64,000 nucleotides of DNA, taken from assembly GCF_020026925.1 (NCBI RefSeq), contig NZ_JAIQDW010000019.1:29273-93272 (forward strand), in the 5' to 3' direction. The stretch's first letter is position 1. Every line of letters starts with the position of its first letter. Below, piece by piece: positions 34,201-43,112 of this stretch. A model generated the notes under the pieces. It had not been told where the DNA came from and ran no database searches. It was given only the letters and a program-made list of their open reading frames with translations. Source of the DNA: Flavobacterium hibisci (GTDB taxonomy: Bacteria > Bacteroidota > Bacteroidia > Flavobacteriales > Flavobacteriaceae). The position numbers and the translations under genes are program-made.

Positions 34201-34227
34201 AACTCCCGAGTTGCTAAATCGGGAGTT
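34201..34227 (-). terminator. Terminator after the upstream secreted-protein gene
   Basis: AACTCCCGA (34201-34209) pairs with TCGGGAGTT (34219-34227); on the minus strand it is followed by a run of Ts. It lies 6 bases beyond the stop at 34233. Confidence 0.8.
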
Positions 34228-34232
34228 CTTGG

Positions 34233-35654
34233 TTAATCTTCAAATTTTCTAAAGATGTATTCTTTTGTTTTACTATCATAATATCCCAGATAATAAGCAT
34301 CTAATTTGAATAAAATCTGTGATGAAATAGTGCTGTTTTTATCAAAAAAAGTAGTGATTTTATCAGATGCCAATGGCAGTAATTTTCCTTTGATACGATT
34401 TCCTGTGCTATCAAACAATCCTTCGGTTTTAACTACTCTTCTGTTAGAACTGGATGTAAAATCTTCCATTGATGTACTAAATACAATATCTTCAGTAAGT
34501 CCAAATTCGTTTATTGTAGTCAGGTCGGCTGATTGTTTTAACTCCGATACACCTCCAAAAGTGATAAATGTATTTTCACCAGTCTTATAACAGGAAAGAC
34601 CCAAAGATAAACTGTTTACCTTCAAAATAAACAGCGGACTGCTTGCCAAAGTTCTTTTGCCTCTCAAGCTGCCTCCCTGTTCAAAAAATTCAGAATTTTT
34701 AAACCCAATTGGTTTTGTTGAATTGGCAAAATATTCTTTTAAAATGTTGTCCTCTAAATCTTTTATAGTAAAATAAATAATGCCTGATGAGGTTTTTAGC
34801 TGATATAATTTATTATCAAAATAAAAGGAATTTGAATTTAAAAATTTTCTATCGCCAACTAAATGTTGCTTTTTTATCATCTTTTCGGTAGCAGTAAAAC
34901 TTTGTAAGTCAATTAGAATCACTTGGGTAAAATCGATGTTGGTGTCAATAGTGATTACAAGTTGCTTATCTTTCAAATAGCATTTTCTTTTTTTGGCAGC
35001 ATCTATTAATGATGTTTGATTTTCAACAGTAATATTTTGTAAAGAGAAAGGCGCCTCAAAAGGCAGCAAACTTTCGGAAAAAGCCGTATATAAATCTGAT
35101 TTTTTATAGTCTAATGTAAAAAAGTGAAACCCTTCTGTGGTAATCGTTTTTTCGGTATAATTGCCGTCGCTGTTAAAAACATAGAGTTTGAAGATATCGC
35201 TGTCTTCTACAACTGTCAGGATGTAAAAGTTTTCGTCCTGACTGAATTTTTGTATAACTTTTTGGTTTTTTAAAACCAGTTTACATTCTTTGAGGAGACT
35301 TTCTCGACTATTAGGATTCAACACTTGGGAAAAAATGGTTTCATAATTATTAGATGACCAGAATAATCTTGTATTGCCATTACTACTATTATAACCAATT
35401 ATATTAGTGTATGTTTTAGGATTCGGTCTTTTAGATGTGATGCTGTCTGTAATTTGCATCTTTTCATTCAGGTAGATAGCTTTTATTTTTACTGAGTCCC
35501 TCACAAACAATGTAACTGCATTTTTTTTGGGATCAGCAATTTGAAAAACAGTACTACTTTTTTTCAATTCCAGAGGTATCGAATTTATAATTTCCTGTGC
35601 GAAAGCCGATATATTTATGAGAAGTAAAAAGCTTAAACAAATTGTTTTTTTCAT
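34233..35654 (-). CDS. Secreted protein of unknown function, paralogue of 30336-31805
   Basis: This 473-residue protein has a signal peptide (KKTICLSFLLLINISAFAQ). Its beta-rich body resembles that of the protein at 30336-31805: similar length, the LFWSSNNYETI segment matching LLYWATDNLRNI, and the C-terminal LGYYDSKTKEYIFRKFED. The two are ancient duplicates rather than recent ones. No catalytic motif was recognised. It has its own terminator at 34201-34227. Confidence 0.73.
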   Translation of the reverse strand: MKKTICLSFLLLINISAFAQEIINSIPLELKKSSTVFQIADPKKNAVTLFVRDSVKIKAIYLNEKMQITDSITSKRPNPKTYTNIIGYNSSNGNTRLFWSSNNYETIFSQVLNPNSRESLLKECKLVLKNQKVIQKFSQDENFYILTVVEDSDIFKLYVFNSDGNYTEKTITTEGFHFFTLDYKKSDLYTAFSESLLPFEAPFSLQNITVENQTSLIDAAKKRKCYLKDKQLVITIDTNIDFTQVILIDLQSFTATEKMIKKQHLVGDRKFLNSNSFYFDNKLYQLKTSSGIIYFTIKDLEDNILKEYFANSTKPIGFKNSEFFEQGGSLRGKRTLASSPLFILKVNSLSLGLSCYKTGENTFITFGGVSELKQSADLTTINEFGLTEDIVFSTSMEDFTSSSNRRVVKTEGLFDSTGNRIKGKLLPLASDKITTFFDKNSTISSQILFKLDAYYLGYYDSKTKEYIFRKFED

Positions 35655-35733
35655 GATTTGTTTTTTTTAGTTTATTAATTTGCGAATACTATATTTTTTT
35701 AGATATAATAAGTTCAGACCTTTAAAATGAAAA

Positions 35734-35765
35734 GCGTGAATCAATTAGGTCTAACTGATTCACGC
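35734..35765 (-). terminator. Terminator after metG
   Basis: GCGTGAATCA (35734-35743) pairs with TGATTCACGC (35756-35765) and lies 23 bases beyond the metG stop on the minus strand, with T-rich sequence following. Confidence 0.75.
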
Positions 35766-35788
35766 CATTTTATTTTATTTATAAAACG

Positions 35789-37924
35789 CTAGTTTACAGT
35801 CGATCCGTTTGGAGCATCAGCATCCGGATTTACAAATACCAGTTTTCCTTCTGCATTCGTTGTCATCAGGATCATTCCCTGGCTTTCAACACCACGCAAT
35901 GCTCTTGGAGCAAGGTTTGCTAATACAGAAACACGTTTTCCGATGATTTCTTCCGGAGAAAAACTCTCTGCAATTCCTGAAACAATTGTACGAACATCGA
36001 TTCCTGTATCTACTTTTAGCACTAAAAGTTTATTGGCTTTTGGCATTTTTTCCGCTTCAAGAATAGTTCCGATACGGATATCCATTTTGGCAAAATCCTC
36101 AAACTGAATTAAATCTTTTTGTGTTTCAGCTTGTTTGTTTTCAGCAAGATTAGCGGTTTTTGTAGCTTCCAATTTATCTATTTGTTTTTGTATTTCTTCG
36201 TCTTCGATTTTTGCGAAAAGCAATTCCGCTTCTCCAATTTTGTGTCCTGCTGGCAATAAATCGGAATGTTTTGAGATATCATTCCAGTTTAAAACCTTAT
36301 CGAGAATAATATCTTTAGCATCAGGATGGTTTTCTTTTAGGAATTTACTGAAACCTTCAAAATGCTCTTTCAGGTCACTCAATTTCAGAATTCCTGAAAG
36401 TTTAGCAGCTGTAAAAGGTAAAAACGGTTCAGCCAAAACGCTCAAAGCAGCTGCAATCTGTAACGCCACATACATTTGGGTTTTTACACGCTCCGGATTA
36501 TCTTTCATTACTTTCCATGGCTCTTCATCAGCAAGATATTTGTTTCCTAAACGGGCCACATTCATCAATTCGCCTAAAGCTTCACGGAATCTGTAACGTT
36601 CCAGTGAACTTGCAATTACTGCCGGATATGCTTTAAGTTCGTTTAAAGTTGTTTCGTCAATTTCTGTAAATTCATTTGGCGTTGGAATAACACCTTCGTA
36701 ATATTTGTTGGTTAAAACGACAACACGATTAATGAAGTTTCCAAAAATGGCAACTAATTCATTGTTGTTTCTCGCCTGAAAATCCTTCCATGTAAAATCA
36801 TTATCTTTTGTTTCAGGAGCGTTTGATGTTAAGGCATAACGCAAAACATCCTGTTTGTCCGGGAACTCTTCAAGATATTCGTGCAACCAAACCGCCCAGT
36901 TTTTAGAAGTCGAAAGTTTATTTCCTTCCAGATTCAAAAACTCATTAGCCGGAACGTTGTCTGGTAAAATATAGCTTCCTTCTGCTTTAAGCATTGCCGG
37001 GAAAATAACACAGTGAAATACGATATTGTCTTTTCCGATAAAATGAACCAGTTTGGTATCCTGATCTTTCCAATAAGGTTCCCAGTCTTTTCCTTCACGA
37101 GCTGCCCATTCTTTTGTAGAAGAAATGTAACCAATTGGCGCATCAAACCAAACATATAATTTTTTGCCTTCGGCACCTTCAACGGGAACATCGATTCCCC
37201 AGTCCAGGTCACGTGTTACGGCGCGAGGCTCTAATCCACCGTCAATCCAGGATTTTACTTGCCCGTACACATTGGTTTTCCAGTCTTTTTCGTGTCCTTT
37301 TAAAATCCATTCACGTAAGAAAGCATCGTAACGATCCAAAGGTAAAAACCAGTGTTTAGTTGATTTCAAAACGGGAGTTTCTCCGGTAATAGTCGATTTT
37401 GGGTTGATCAGATCGGTTGCATTCAAAGTCGATCCGCATTTTTCACACTGATCGCCGTAAGCTTCCGGATTGTCACATTTCGGACAAGTACCTACTACAA
37501 AACGATCCGCTAAAAACTGATCTGCTTTCGCATCGTACAATTGTTCTGTTACTTCTTCAATAAAATCACCGTTATCATACAAAGTCCTAAAGAATTCCTG
37601 AGCCGTATCATGATGGATTTTAGCCGAAGTTCTGGAATAATTATCAAATGAAATTCCGAAATCAGCAAACGATTTGCGTATGATTCCGTCATATTTATCA
37701 ATAACTTCCTGTGGCGTAACTCCTTCTTTCTTGGCTTTCATCGAAATCGCAACACCGTGTTCGTCGCTTCCGCAAATAAACGCAACATCTTTTCCCTGCA
37801 GGCGAAGGTATCTCGAATAAATATCTGCAGGCACGTAAACCCCCGCCAAATGCCCAATATGGATTGGTCCGTTGGTATAAGGCAATGCTGCTGTAATAGT
37901 ATATCTTTTTGGATTCTGTATCAT
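35789..37924 (-). CDS. metG: Methionyl-tRNA synthetase
   Basis: This 711-residue class I synthetase charges methionine to tRNA. The HIGH motif is at 22-25 (IHIGHLAG). The zinc knuckle CPKCDNPEAYGDQCEKCG follows at about 142-159. The KMSKS equivalent is KLSTSKNWAVW, a known variant. The anticodon-binding helical domain comes next, and the C-terminal 115 residues form the EMAP/Trbp tRNA-binding domain (DIRIGTILEAEKMPKANKLL). A TATTTTTG box is at 37944-37951. A terminator follows. Confidence 0.96.
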   Translation of the reverse strand: MIQNPKRYTITAALPYTNGPIHIGHLAGVYVPADIYSRYLRLQGKDVAFICGSDEHGVAISMKAKKEGVTPQEVIDKYDGIIRKSFADFGISFDNYSRTSAKIHHDTAQEFFRTLYDNGDFIEEVTEQLYDAKADQFLADRFVVGTCPKCDNPEAYGDQCEKCGSTLNATDLINPKSTITGETPVLKSTKHWFLPLDRYDAFLREWILKGHEKDWKTNVYGQVKSWIDGGLEPRAVTRDLDWGIDVPVEGAEGKKLYVWFDAPIGYISSTKEWAAREGKDWEPYWKDQDTKLVHFIGKDNIVFHCVIFPAMLKAEGSYILPDNVPANEFLNLEGNKLSTSKNWAVWLHEYLEEFPDKQDVLRYALTSNAPETKDNDFTWKDFQARNNNELVAIFGNFINRVVVLTNKYYEGVIPTPNEFTEIDETTLNELKAYPAVIASSLERYRFREALGELMNVARLGNKYLADEEPWKVMKDNPERVKTQMYVALQIAAALSVLAEPFLPFTAAKLSGILKLSDLKEHFEGFSKFLKENHPDAKDIILDKVLNWNDISKHSDLLPAGHKIGEAELLFAKIEDEEIQKQIDKLEATKTANLAENKQAETQKDLIQFEDFAKMDIRIGTILEAEKMPKANKLLVLKVDTGIDVRTIVSGIAESFSPEEIIGKRVSVLANLAPRALRGVESQGMILMTTNAEGKLVFVNPDADAPNGSTVN

Positions 37925-37943
37925 GATTCTATTTTATTGAGTG

Positions 37944-37951
37944 CAAAAATA
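37944..37951 (-). promoter_or_regulatory. Candidate -7 box for metG
   Basis: TATTTTTG on the minus strand fits TAnnTTTG and ends 19 bases before the metG ATG. The -33 element is not clear. It follows directly after hairpin element B. Confidence 0.45.
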
Positions 37952-37970
37952 AGCAATAGAATTATTATTT

Positions 37971-38050
37971 GAAGCTATTTCCCGCTATCCGTTGCAATCT
38001 TTTGCTTTTTAAAGGAAAAAGCAAAAGGATTTTCACTGCTATCGGGGCTA
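37971..38050 (-). ncRNA. Hairpin element copy B (possible flavobacterial structured RNA)
   Basis: On the minus strand it starts TAGCCCCGATAGCAG and continues AAAATCCTTTTGCTTTTTCC; the stem TTTTGCTTTTT/AAAAAGCAAAA follows, and it ends GCGGGAAATAGCTTC. Flanks agree with copies A and D; the stem sequence differs but pairs. It is placed 10 bases beyond the stop of the DUF1080 gene and before metG, so it may mark the end of the former's transcript. Confidence 0.55.
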
Positions 38051-38059
38051 AGAAATAAT

Positions 38060-38947
38060 CTATTTGAAGTAATTTTCAAACTCAGCAGGCATTTTGTTTA
38101 TTGGTTTAATTTTGATGTTTTTATAGTAAACTTCACAGGCTTCGCTTTGCAATTGTATTTTTCCTTCGGTTAAAGGCATAAATTTTTCACCATCAAAATA
38201 ACGGGAATTTTGCAAAACCATGACTACTTTGCCATTAATGATATGAAGACTTTTACCTTCAAAACAAACCAGTTCTATTTCTGTCCAGTCGTTATTGGGC
38301 GTTTCAGCTCTCATTTTTCGCATGCAAAACCCCGTATTTTCAGTATGTGTTCCAAACGGAATAAATGGCTGACCTTCATCGGCTACGGCATTCATTGATC
38401 CTTCCGGAATATACGCTCTGATATCAATTGCCGAATTAGCGATGTTCCAGTAATCGCCAAAATGACCTTCCATTATTTGGAACTCCTGCGATAACATCCA
38501 GGCACGCCAGTAATCTACGCCCGCTTTGCCCTGCGAATGATACAGCACGCCTGCATCCATAAGTTTTTCGGTTCTGGGCTCCCATTTTTTATTTCCAAAT
38601 CTAACTTTCAGCTTCAGACGATAGTTTTTGAAGTTTTCTTTTGTAAAGACACAGCCATAATATTCCCCGGTAACTTTAAGGACAGGTTCTTTGTTTTCCT
38701 GAATTACCGTAAACATATTGTTGACATTTTTATTGTAGCCAATAGGCGGTATTTCTTTTCCATTGGCATCTGTTGGGACTTTGCCTGAATATCCGTTTTT
38801 GTGTTTGTAACTGAGATACATATCCCATTTGCTGAGGTTATTGTCCAGTAAATTGATCCAGCCCTCTTCGAATGAGTTTGTTTCGGTAGTGGCAGAGGTC
38901 AGGCTAAAAAGAAAGGCAAATGCGATTAGAATAGCATATTTTTTCAT
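38060..38947 (-). CDS. Secreted DUF1080 (3-keto-disaccharide hydrolase-like) protein
   Basis: This 295-residue protein has an N-terminal signal peptide (KKYAILIAFAFLFSLTSA). The body is the DUF1080 beta-sandwich (family now also called 3-keto-disaccharide hydrolase): GWINLLDNNLSKWDMYLSYK, TGEYYGCVFTKENFKNYRL, DAGVLYHSQGKAG and EVYYKNIKIKPI. Proteins of this family bind or cleave oligosaccharides outside the cytoplasm. There is no SusC/D pair nearby to name a substrate. A TAGATTTG box is at 38980-38987. Confidence 0.82.
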   Translation of the reverse strand: MKKYAILIAFAFLFSLTSATTETNSFEEGWINLLDNNLSKWDMYLSYKHKNGYSGKVPTDANGKEIPPIGYNKNVNNMFTVIQENKEPVLKVTGEYYGCVFTKENFKNYRLKLKVRFGNKKWEPRTEKLMDAGVLYHSQGKAGVDYWRAWMLSQEFQIMEGHFGDYWNIANSAIDIRAYIPEGSMNAVADEGQPFIPFGTHTENTGFCMRKMRAETPNNDWTEIELVCFEGKSLHIINGKVVMVLQNSRYFDGEKFMPLTEGKIQLQSEACEVYYKNIKIKPINKMPAEFENYFK

Positions 38948-38979
38948 AAGTGGTTTGATAGTTTAGATAAATGATTTCT

Positions 38980-38987
38980 CAAATCTA
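38980..38987 (-). promoter_or_regulatory. Candidate -7 box for the DUF1080 gene
   Basis: TAGATTTG on the minus strand fits TAnnTTTG. The nearest upstream TTTG (39001-39004) is 13 bases away, shorter than usual. Confidence 0.4.
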
Positions 38988-39191
38988 CAAAATAATGTTT
39001 CAAAGCTGTGGTGTTATGCATTCAAAATCGGATACCATCGCTACAATTTAGCCTGATTATCAGTAATATTTGTTTAGTCGAAATTGAAAGTATAGTTTAA
39101 ATAGAACCAGTTTAAACTGATCTTAGAAGTAAAATCTTCAGGAAATATTTTGCAATCTTTGCCATCCAAAAAAACAGCTAAAATAATTTTT

Positions 39192-39419
39192 ATGAGCAAG
39201 ACAAAACTTATTATCAATAAAAATGGATCAATCAAAATTGAAGGTGATTTTGAAATTATGGATCCGGAAGGAACTCTTTACGGACTTCAGGGAAGATCAG
39301 CACTTGGTCTTTGCCGTTGCGGATTATCAAACAATAAACCATTTTGCGATGGCGGACACAGAAACAATTTCGAACATGATTCTGTAGCGTTTGATTTGCC
39401 TCCGATGAAAACGAATTAA
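39192..39419 (+). CDS. CDGSH iron-sulfur domain protein
   Basis: This 75-residue protein carries the CDGSH motif CRCGLSNNKPFCDGGH, which fits C-x-C-x2-S-x3-P-x-C-D-G-x-H and binds a 2Fe-2S cluster through three Cys and one His. It has no membrane segment, unlike mitoNEET. It is probably an electron-transfer or cluster-transfer protein of the cytoplasm. The ATG at 39192 is preferred; an in-frame start at 39150 adds a segment without family likeness. It is followed by a bidirectional terminator. Confidence 0.88.
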   Translation: MSKTKLIINKNGSIKIEGDFEIMDPEGTLYGLQGRSALGLCRCGLSNNKPFCDGGHRNNFEHDSVAFDLPPMKTN

Positions 39420-39437
39420 GGATTTTTTTCCAAACAT

Positions 39438-39468
39438 AAAAAGCGGTAATATTTAAATGCCGCTTTTT
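39438..39468. terminator. Bidirectional terminator
   Basis: AAAAAGCGG (39438-39446) pairs with CCGCTTTTT (39460-39468) and is followed by Ts. It serves both the CDGSH gene and the convergent PhzF gene. Confidence 0.78.
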
Positions 39469-40368
39469 TTATATATAAAGTTCCCCTTTCATCGTAACAA
39501 TCGAAGAACCGCCCACTAAAATATCATTTTCACGATTCATTACTTCAATTATGGAAGGCTGGTTTAGCTTAACGCCCTGCAAAATTTTATATTCCTGATT
39601 GGGTTTTGTGTATTTCTTTTGAGTAAGGAACCCAATTAAAGGTCCGGCAGCAGTTCCCGTTGCAGGATCTTCATTGATTCCAATTACAGGGTTAAAAAAT
39701 CGGGTTTCGGCAATGGTGTCGTTTTGATCTGAAATAGTAAAACAATAAAACCCGTCAGAGTGGTATTCTTTCGAAATCTCGATTAAAAGTTTATTATCAG
39801 GAACAATGTCGTTCAGAATCTGGCTATTTTTGACAGGAACCATCATGTGAGTGACTTCCGTTTTTACAATAGTCGGGACAAAAGCATTTACATCTAAATC
39901 CTCAATCCTAAGCCCCAGTGCCACTGCAATTTTATATGTTGGTACTTCCTCTTCAATAATTGCCAGTTTTTGATGCATTTGCACCACCGGATATTGCGTA
40001 ACCTGATCAAAACTAACCGTTACCGGAATTGCAGAATGTTTCATAATCACAAAACGATTGTTTTCTGATTGTTCTTCAAATATGGACATTTTTTTGAATA
40101 AAGCGCCACAGACTGCCCCCAGCAAATTATGTCCGGCACCGTCAATTTCGATTCCGGTTGGGGTAAACGAACGGACATTTAATGCTTTTTGCTCTTTTGA
40201 ATAATAAACAAATGAAGTTTCAGAGTAGCCAAATTCTTTAGAAATATCCTGATAGGTTTCAAGAGGTAAATTTCCATCAGTAAAAACAACAGAAAGTGGA
40301 TTTCCTTTATAACTTTCGTTTGAGAATACGTCTAAAACGTAATATTGTAAGGTTGTTCTTTCGTCCAT
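39469..40368 (-). CDS. PhzF-family isomerase/epimerase
   Basis: This 299-residue protein belongs to the PhzF family (diaminopimelate epimerase fold). The first half has YYVLDVFSNESYKGNPLSVV and FGYSETSFVY, whose glutamate is the general acid/base of PhzF; the second has FFNPVIGINEDPATGTAAGPL. The natural substrate of chromosomal members is usually unknown, and no phenazine genes are nearby. It stands alone, ending at a shared terminator. Confidence 0.87.
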   Translation of the reverse strand: MDERTTLQYYVLDVFSNESYKGNPLSVVFTDGNLPLETYQDISKEFGYSETSFVYYSKEQKALNVRSFTPTGIEIDGAGHNLLGAVCGALFKKMSIFEEQSENNRFVIMKHSAIPVTVSFDQVTQYPVVQMHQKLAIIEEEVPTYKIAVALGLRIEDLDVNAFVPTIVKTEVTHMMVPVKNSQILNDIVPDNKLLIEISKEYHSDGFYCFTISDQNDTIAETRFFNPVIGINEDPATGTAAGPLIGFLTQKKYTKPNQEYKILQGVKLNQPSIIEVMNRENDILVGGSSIVTMKGELYI

Positions 40369-40428
40369 TTTTATTGTAATTATTTATCAAAAAATAACAA
40401 CTGATGTAAATTTGATTATGTTATTTAA

Positions 40429-40875
40429 TTAATCTTTGTTTTTTATAAAATTCCAAAGGTTTAAAATTAAAGGAAAAGTAACAAATACAAGCCAAATTGC
40501 AATATGTTTTGGCATAACTTTATAGTAATAATTCAGATAGAATAAGCTACCTGTAAACATAATGCAGTATAAAGAATGTAGTATTTTAACTTGCTGAAAA
40601 GAATATCTGTTAATATGGTCATTTTTTAGCTCTTTTAAATCCTTATAATATTGTTTGTTAAAAAAAGTTCCTTTTCCTGGCATGAAAGCAATTAACATAG
40701 TGAAGTTTTGTACGATGTAAACACCTGAAACACCTAAAAGAAAATATTGAACAGTAATATAAAATCCGCTCGTGAGGTTTTGTGAATTTTCGATTTGTTC
40801 ATTTTGAAATGTTCTTATAATGTTTTCAGCAGCAAACAAAACAAATATTATCGTGCTCCAAATACTTAATATCAA
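40429..40875 (-). CDS. Small integral membrane protein, unknown
   Basis: This 148-residue protein has four hydrophobic segments (about 3-20, 36-65, 101-118, 125-142) with the loop FMPGKGTFFNKQYYKDLKELKNDHI between the second and third. No family was recognised. It overlaps the preceding gene by four bases (ATGA), so the two are translated together and their products may interact. Confidence 0.6.
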   Translation of the reverse strand: MILSIWSTIIFVLFAAENIIRTFQNEQIENSQNLTSGFYITVQYFLLGVSGVYIVQNFTMLIAFMPGKGTFFNKQYYKDLKELKNDHINRYSFQQVKILHSLYCIMFTGSLFYLNYYYKVMPKHIAIWLVFVTFPLILNLWNFIKNKD

Positions 40876-41435
40876 CCTGTTTGTTTTGTTAATTCTGTAT
40901 TTGTAAATGCATGGAAGATTGAAAATAATGAAAAAAGCAAAGCTTTTGACAAAATCAAAAACAGAAACAAATTGTGATTTTCTAAAAGACCAAAATCAAA
41001 TATCCAATATAGAACAGCTATAGACTGGAGTAATGTAATTCCTTCAGTTAGTTTTGGAACAACCTTGTCTTTATTAAAAGCAATTATAAAAATTAAAAAG
41101 AAAATCAAAAAACAAAAGGGCCAAATCTGAATATGATTTTCGAAGTTATAATTATGTTCTCTTTTACCGGGTAAAAAAGATAAAAAGCTCAGGAAAAAGG
41201 ATAAGAGAGCAATTCCCAGAACTTCTCCCCATTTTTTCATAATAAATTTTGCTTCAAAAATTGAACCGGCAATTAAGGCGAATATGCTTATCGGAATTAA
41301 ATTTCTGTCAGTTATATATATTCTGTAAAAAATGTATAAAAGAAAAAGCAGAGAAAATCCTCCAATTCCATATAAATAAGGGATTAAGCTTATGCCTTTG
41401 TGTTTTGTTTTTCGGGGTTTATTCTGTGTTGCCAA
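40872..41435 (-). CDS. Integral membrane protein, unknown
   Basis: This 187-residue protein has a basic N-terminus (MATQNKPRKTKHKG) and about six hydrophobic segments, with the sole polar loop FLPGKREHNYNFENHIQIW. No family was recognised. It starts 9 bases after the YdeI-like gene and overlaps the next small membrane gene by ATGA. The four genes from 42586 down to 40429 appear to form one transcript. Confidence 0.62.
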   Translation of the reverse strand: MATQNKPRKTKHKGISLIPYLYGIGGFSLLFLLYIFYRIYITDRNLIPISIFALIAGSIFEAKFIMKKWGEVLGIALLSFFLSFLSFLPGKREHNYNFENHIQIWPFCFLIFFLIFIIAFNKDKVVPKLTEGITLLQSIAVLYWIFDFGLLENHNLFLFLILSKALLFSLFSIFHAFTNTELTKQTG

Positions 41436-41444
41436 TTTGTTTTT

Positions 41445-42002
41445 TTAGAGTATTCGTTTTTGCTGTATGCTTGCAGCTATCGTTTTTTCAAGTCTCGAAA
41501 TTCTGGTTTTTTCCTGCTTGGCACTCATAATTAAATGAATCACTACTCTTTTGTAAGATGGTGCCTGCTTTTCAAAAAAATCCCAGGCAGGTTTATTCGC
41601 TTTGAATTGTTTTTCTAATTCAGGATCGAGAATATAAGCTTCTTTTTCGTGTGAATAAATTCCGGATCTTTCTTCAGATTTTAATTCGAAAGCTTTTTTA
41701 CCTGCTTCCGTCATTAATCCGGCTTTTGTGAGCTGTTCGACTTTCTTAATATTGATGACACTCCAGATACTCGATTTTTTTCTCGGTGTAAACCGAATTG
41801 AATAACTTTCATCGTCAATAGTTTTGCGGATACCGTCAATCCAGCCAAAACAAAGTGCCTGATCTACAGATTCTGACCATGACATGGTAGGTTTTTTGCT
41901 GCTCACTTTATAGAAACCAACTACTAATTCGGTTTCGGTTTGATAATGTTTTTCCAGCCATGCTCTGAATTTTTCCTGGGTTGGGAAGAAGGTTGCTTTC
42001 AT
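41445..42002 (-). CDS. YdeI/OmdA-family protein
   Basis: This 185-residue protein matches the YdeI/OmpD-associated family: FRAWLEKHYQTETELVVGFYK, SVDQALCFGWIDGIRK, and RFTPRKKSSIWSVINIKK. The C-terminal helix ends with SRLEKTIAASIQQKRIL, shared with the neighbouring protein. Role unknown; some members have been linked to stress or peptide resistance. It lies 5 bases downstream of the other YdeI-like gene. Confidence 0.85.
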   Translation of the reverse strand: MKATFFPTQEKFRAWLEKHYQTETELVVGFYKVSSKKPTMSWSESVDQALCFGWIDGIRKTIDDESYSIRFTPRKKSSIWSVINIKKVEQLTKAGLMTEAGKKAFELKSEERSGIYSHEKEAYILDPELEKQFKANKPAWDFFEKQAPSYKRVVIHLIMSAKQEKTRISRLEKTIAASIQQKRIL

Positions 42003-42007
42003 ATTTG

Positions 42008-42586
42008 TTAGTCATTTAATCCTTTCCCGTTAAGGATTTGCGGAATGGCTTTTTCAATTCGTGACGCTCTGGTTTTAGATTGCTTGGGTGCCGAAAAATG
42101 TAGCATATACGCTCTTTGTCTTCCAGGTGTCAATGCTTCGAAAGCGGTTTTTAAATCTGGATTTTCATCTAATTTGGTTTGAAATTCTTCTGCAACAGCA
42201 AACTCTTCCGTTTTTTTGAATTCAAATTTCAAACCTGCTTTTTCTACTTCAACAGCTTCATAAATATAGGCTTTCAGGACAGCTTCAAGTTCGGTGATTT
42301 GCTGGATATTGGTAAACCGGATCTGGCGTGCCGACTGTACATTGGCGGTTTGTTGTACCAGAATATGGTCTGTGTCTTTTAATAAAGCGCCTTTGAAAAA
42401 CAAAAGCGCGCAATATTCCTTAAAATCATGGATTAAAACAATGTTGTTTTTGTGAAAAGTATAACAGGGAACTCCCCATTTCAATTCTTCGGATAGCTGG
42501 CAGTCCAGCACAATTGTTCTTAATTTTTCGGTTTCTTTTTGCCACTTTTCGTTTTTGCTAAAATAAAAATCAACTTTAGGATTCAT
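42008..42586 (-). CDS. YdeI-like protein with N-terminal DUF1801 domain
   Basis: This 192-residue protein has an N-terminal DUF1801-like part (about 10-110; LKWGVPCYTFHKNNIVLIHDFKEY in pieces) and a C-terminal OmdA part (LTPGRQRAYMLHFSAPKQSKTRASRIEKAIPQIL). It shares this C-terminal portion with the next gene 5 bases downstream. Probably cytoplasmic. Function unknown. Confidence 0.82.
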   Translation of the reverse strand: MNPKVDFYFSKNEKWQKETEKLRTIVLDCQLSEELKWGVPCYTFHKNNIVLIHDFKEYCALLFFKGALLKDTDHILVQQTANVQSARQIRFTNIQQITELEAVLKAYIYEAVEVEKAGLKFEFKKTEEFAVAEEFQTKLDENPDLKTAFEALTPGRQRAYMLHFSAPKQSKTRASRIEKAIPQILNGKGLND

Positions 42587-42924
42587 TCTATATCATTAAT
42601 TTTAAGAGTCTGTAAAAGGTTGAGTCCTGCAAATACTTATTAAAGGCACGCATGAGCATAAACAAAAATACGAATAAATAGGAAATGGTTTAAGCGGAAT
42701 TGCGATTGTATAATGCACCGTTATTTATAAACTCATTTTTAAAAAATTCCATCCTAAATTAAATCTTCTTATAAAAACGAGAACGCGTTAGGGATAGAGG
42801 CGATATCCTTTTGCAAGCGAAGCAATGCAAAAGATAAAGCCGAAAGCCCGACCCGGAGGGAAACGCCCAAAATATATTCCAATCATATCATTATTTACCC
42901 GAAATTTGCAAAAACATTTGTATC
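42587..42924. other. Intergenic region holding hairpin element C
   Basis: This 338-base divergent spacer separates the YdeI-like operon from the Lys-rich small gene. Apart from the hairpin element at 42788-42868 I see no structured repeat and no clear promoter box. Confidence 0.4.
42788..42868 (+). ncRNA. Hairpin element copy C (possible flavobacterial structured RNA)
   Basis: It starts TTAGGGATAGAGGCGATATCC, has the stem CTTTTGC/GCAAAAG and continues ATAAAGCCGAAAGCCC, ending GGAGGGAAACGCCC. The core ATCC-stem-GAT matches copies A, B and D, but the flanks belong to a variant subtype ending in a second small hairpin (CCCGACCCGGAGGGAAACGCCC as a GC-rich tail). Confidence 0.45.
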
Positions 42925-43092
42925 ATGGCTAAAGGACCTGAAAAAAACACCAAAAACAAGGCGCTGCATACAAAATTGCTAAACCGGAAAAAAGCTAAAC
43001 TTCAGGAGGAGAAAAAAGAACGTGCCTTACGGTTGAAAGCTTTGGTAGCCAAAATGAATGAAAAAAAGAATAATGGTGATACGCTCATATAA
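42925..43092 (+). CDS. Small Lys-rich protein (55 residues)
   Basis: This 55-residue frame begins MAKGPEKNTKNKALHTKLLN and continues with alternating basic and hydrophobic residues (RKKAKLQEEKKERALRLKALVAKM), likely one amphipathic helix. It is followed 20 bases later by the DMP19-like gene in the same direction. Composition and position favour a real gene, but I cannot name a family and similar frames can arise by chance in A-rich DNA. Confidence 0.55.
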   Translation: MAKGPEKNTKNKALHTKLLNRKKAKLQEEKKERALRLKALVAKMNEKKNNGDTLI

Positions 43093-43112
43093 ATAATCCC
43101 AAAAAAGACAAA

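Noticed and set aside
40429..41435. The two small membrane genes as one frameshifted gene
   Set aside because: The ATGA overlap is a common natural coupling and each frame has a good start; no family profile was recognised that spans both.
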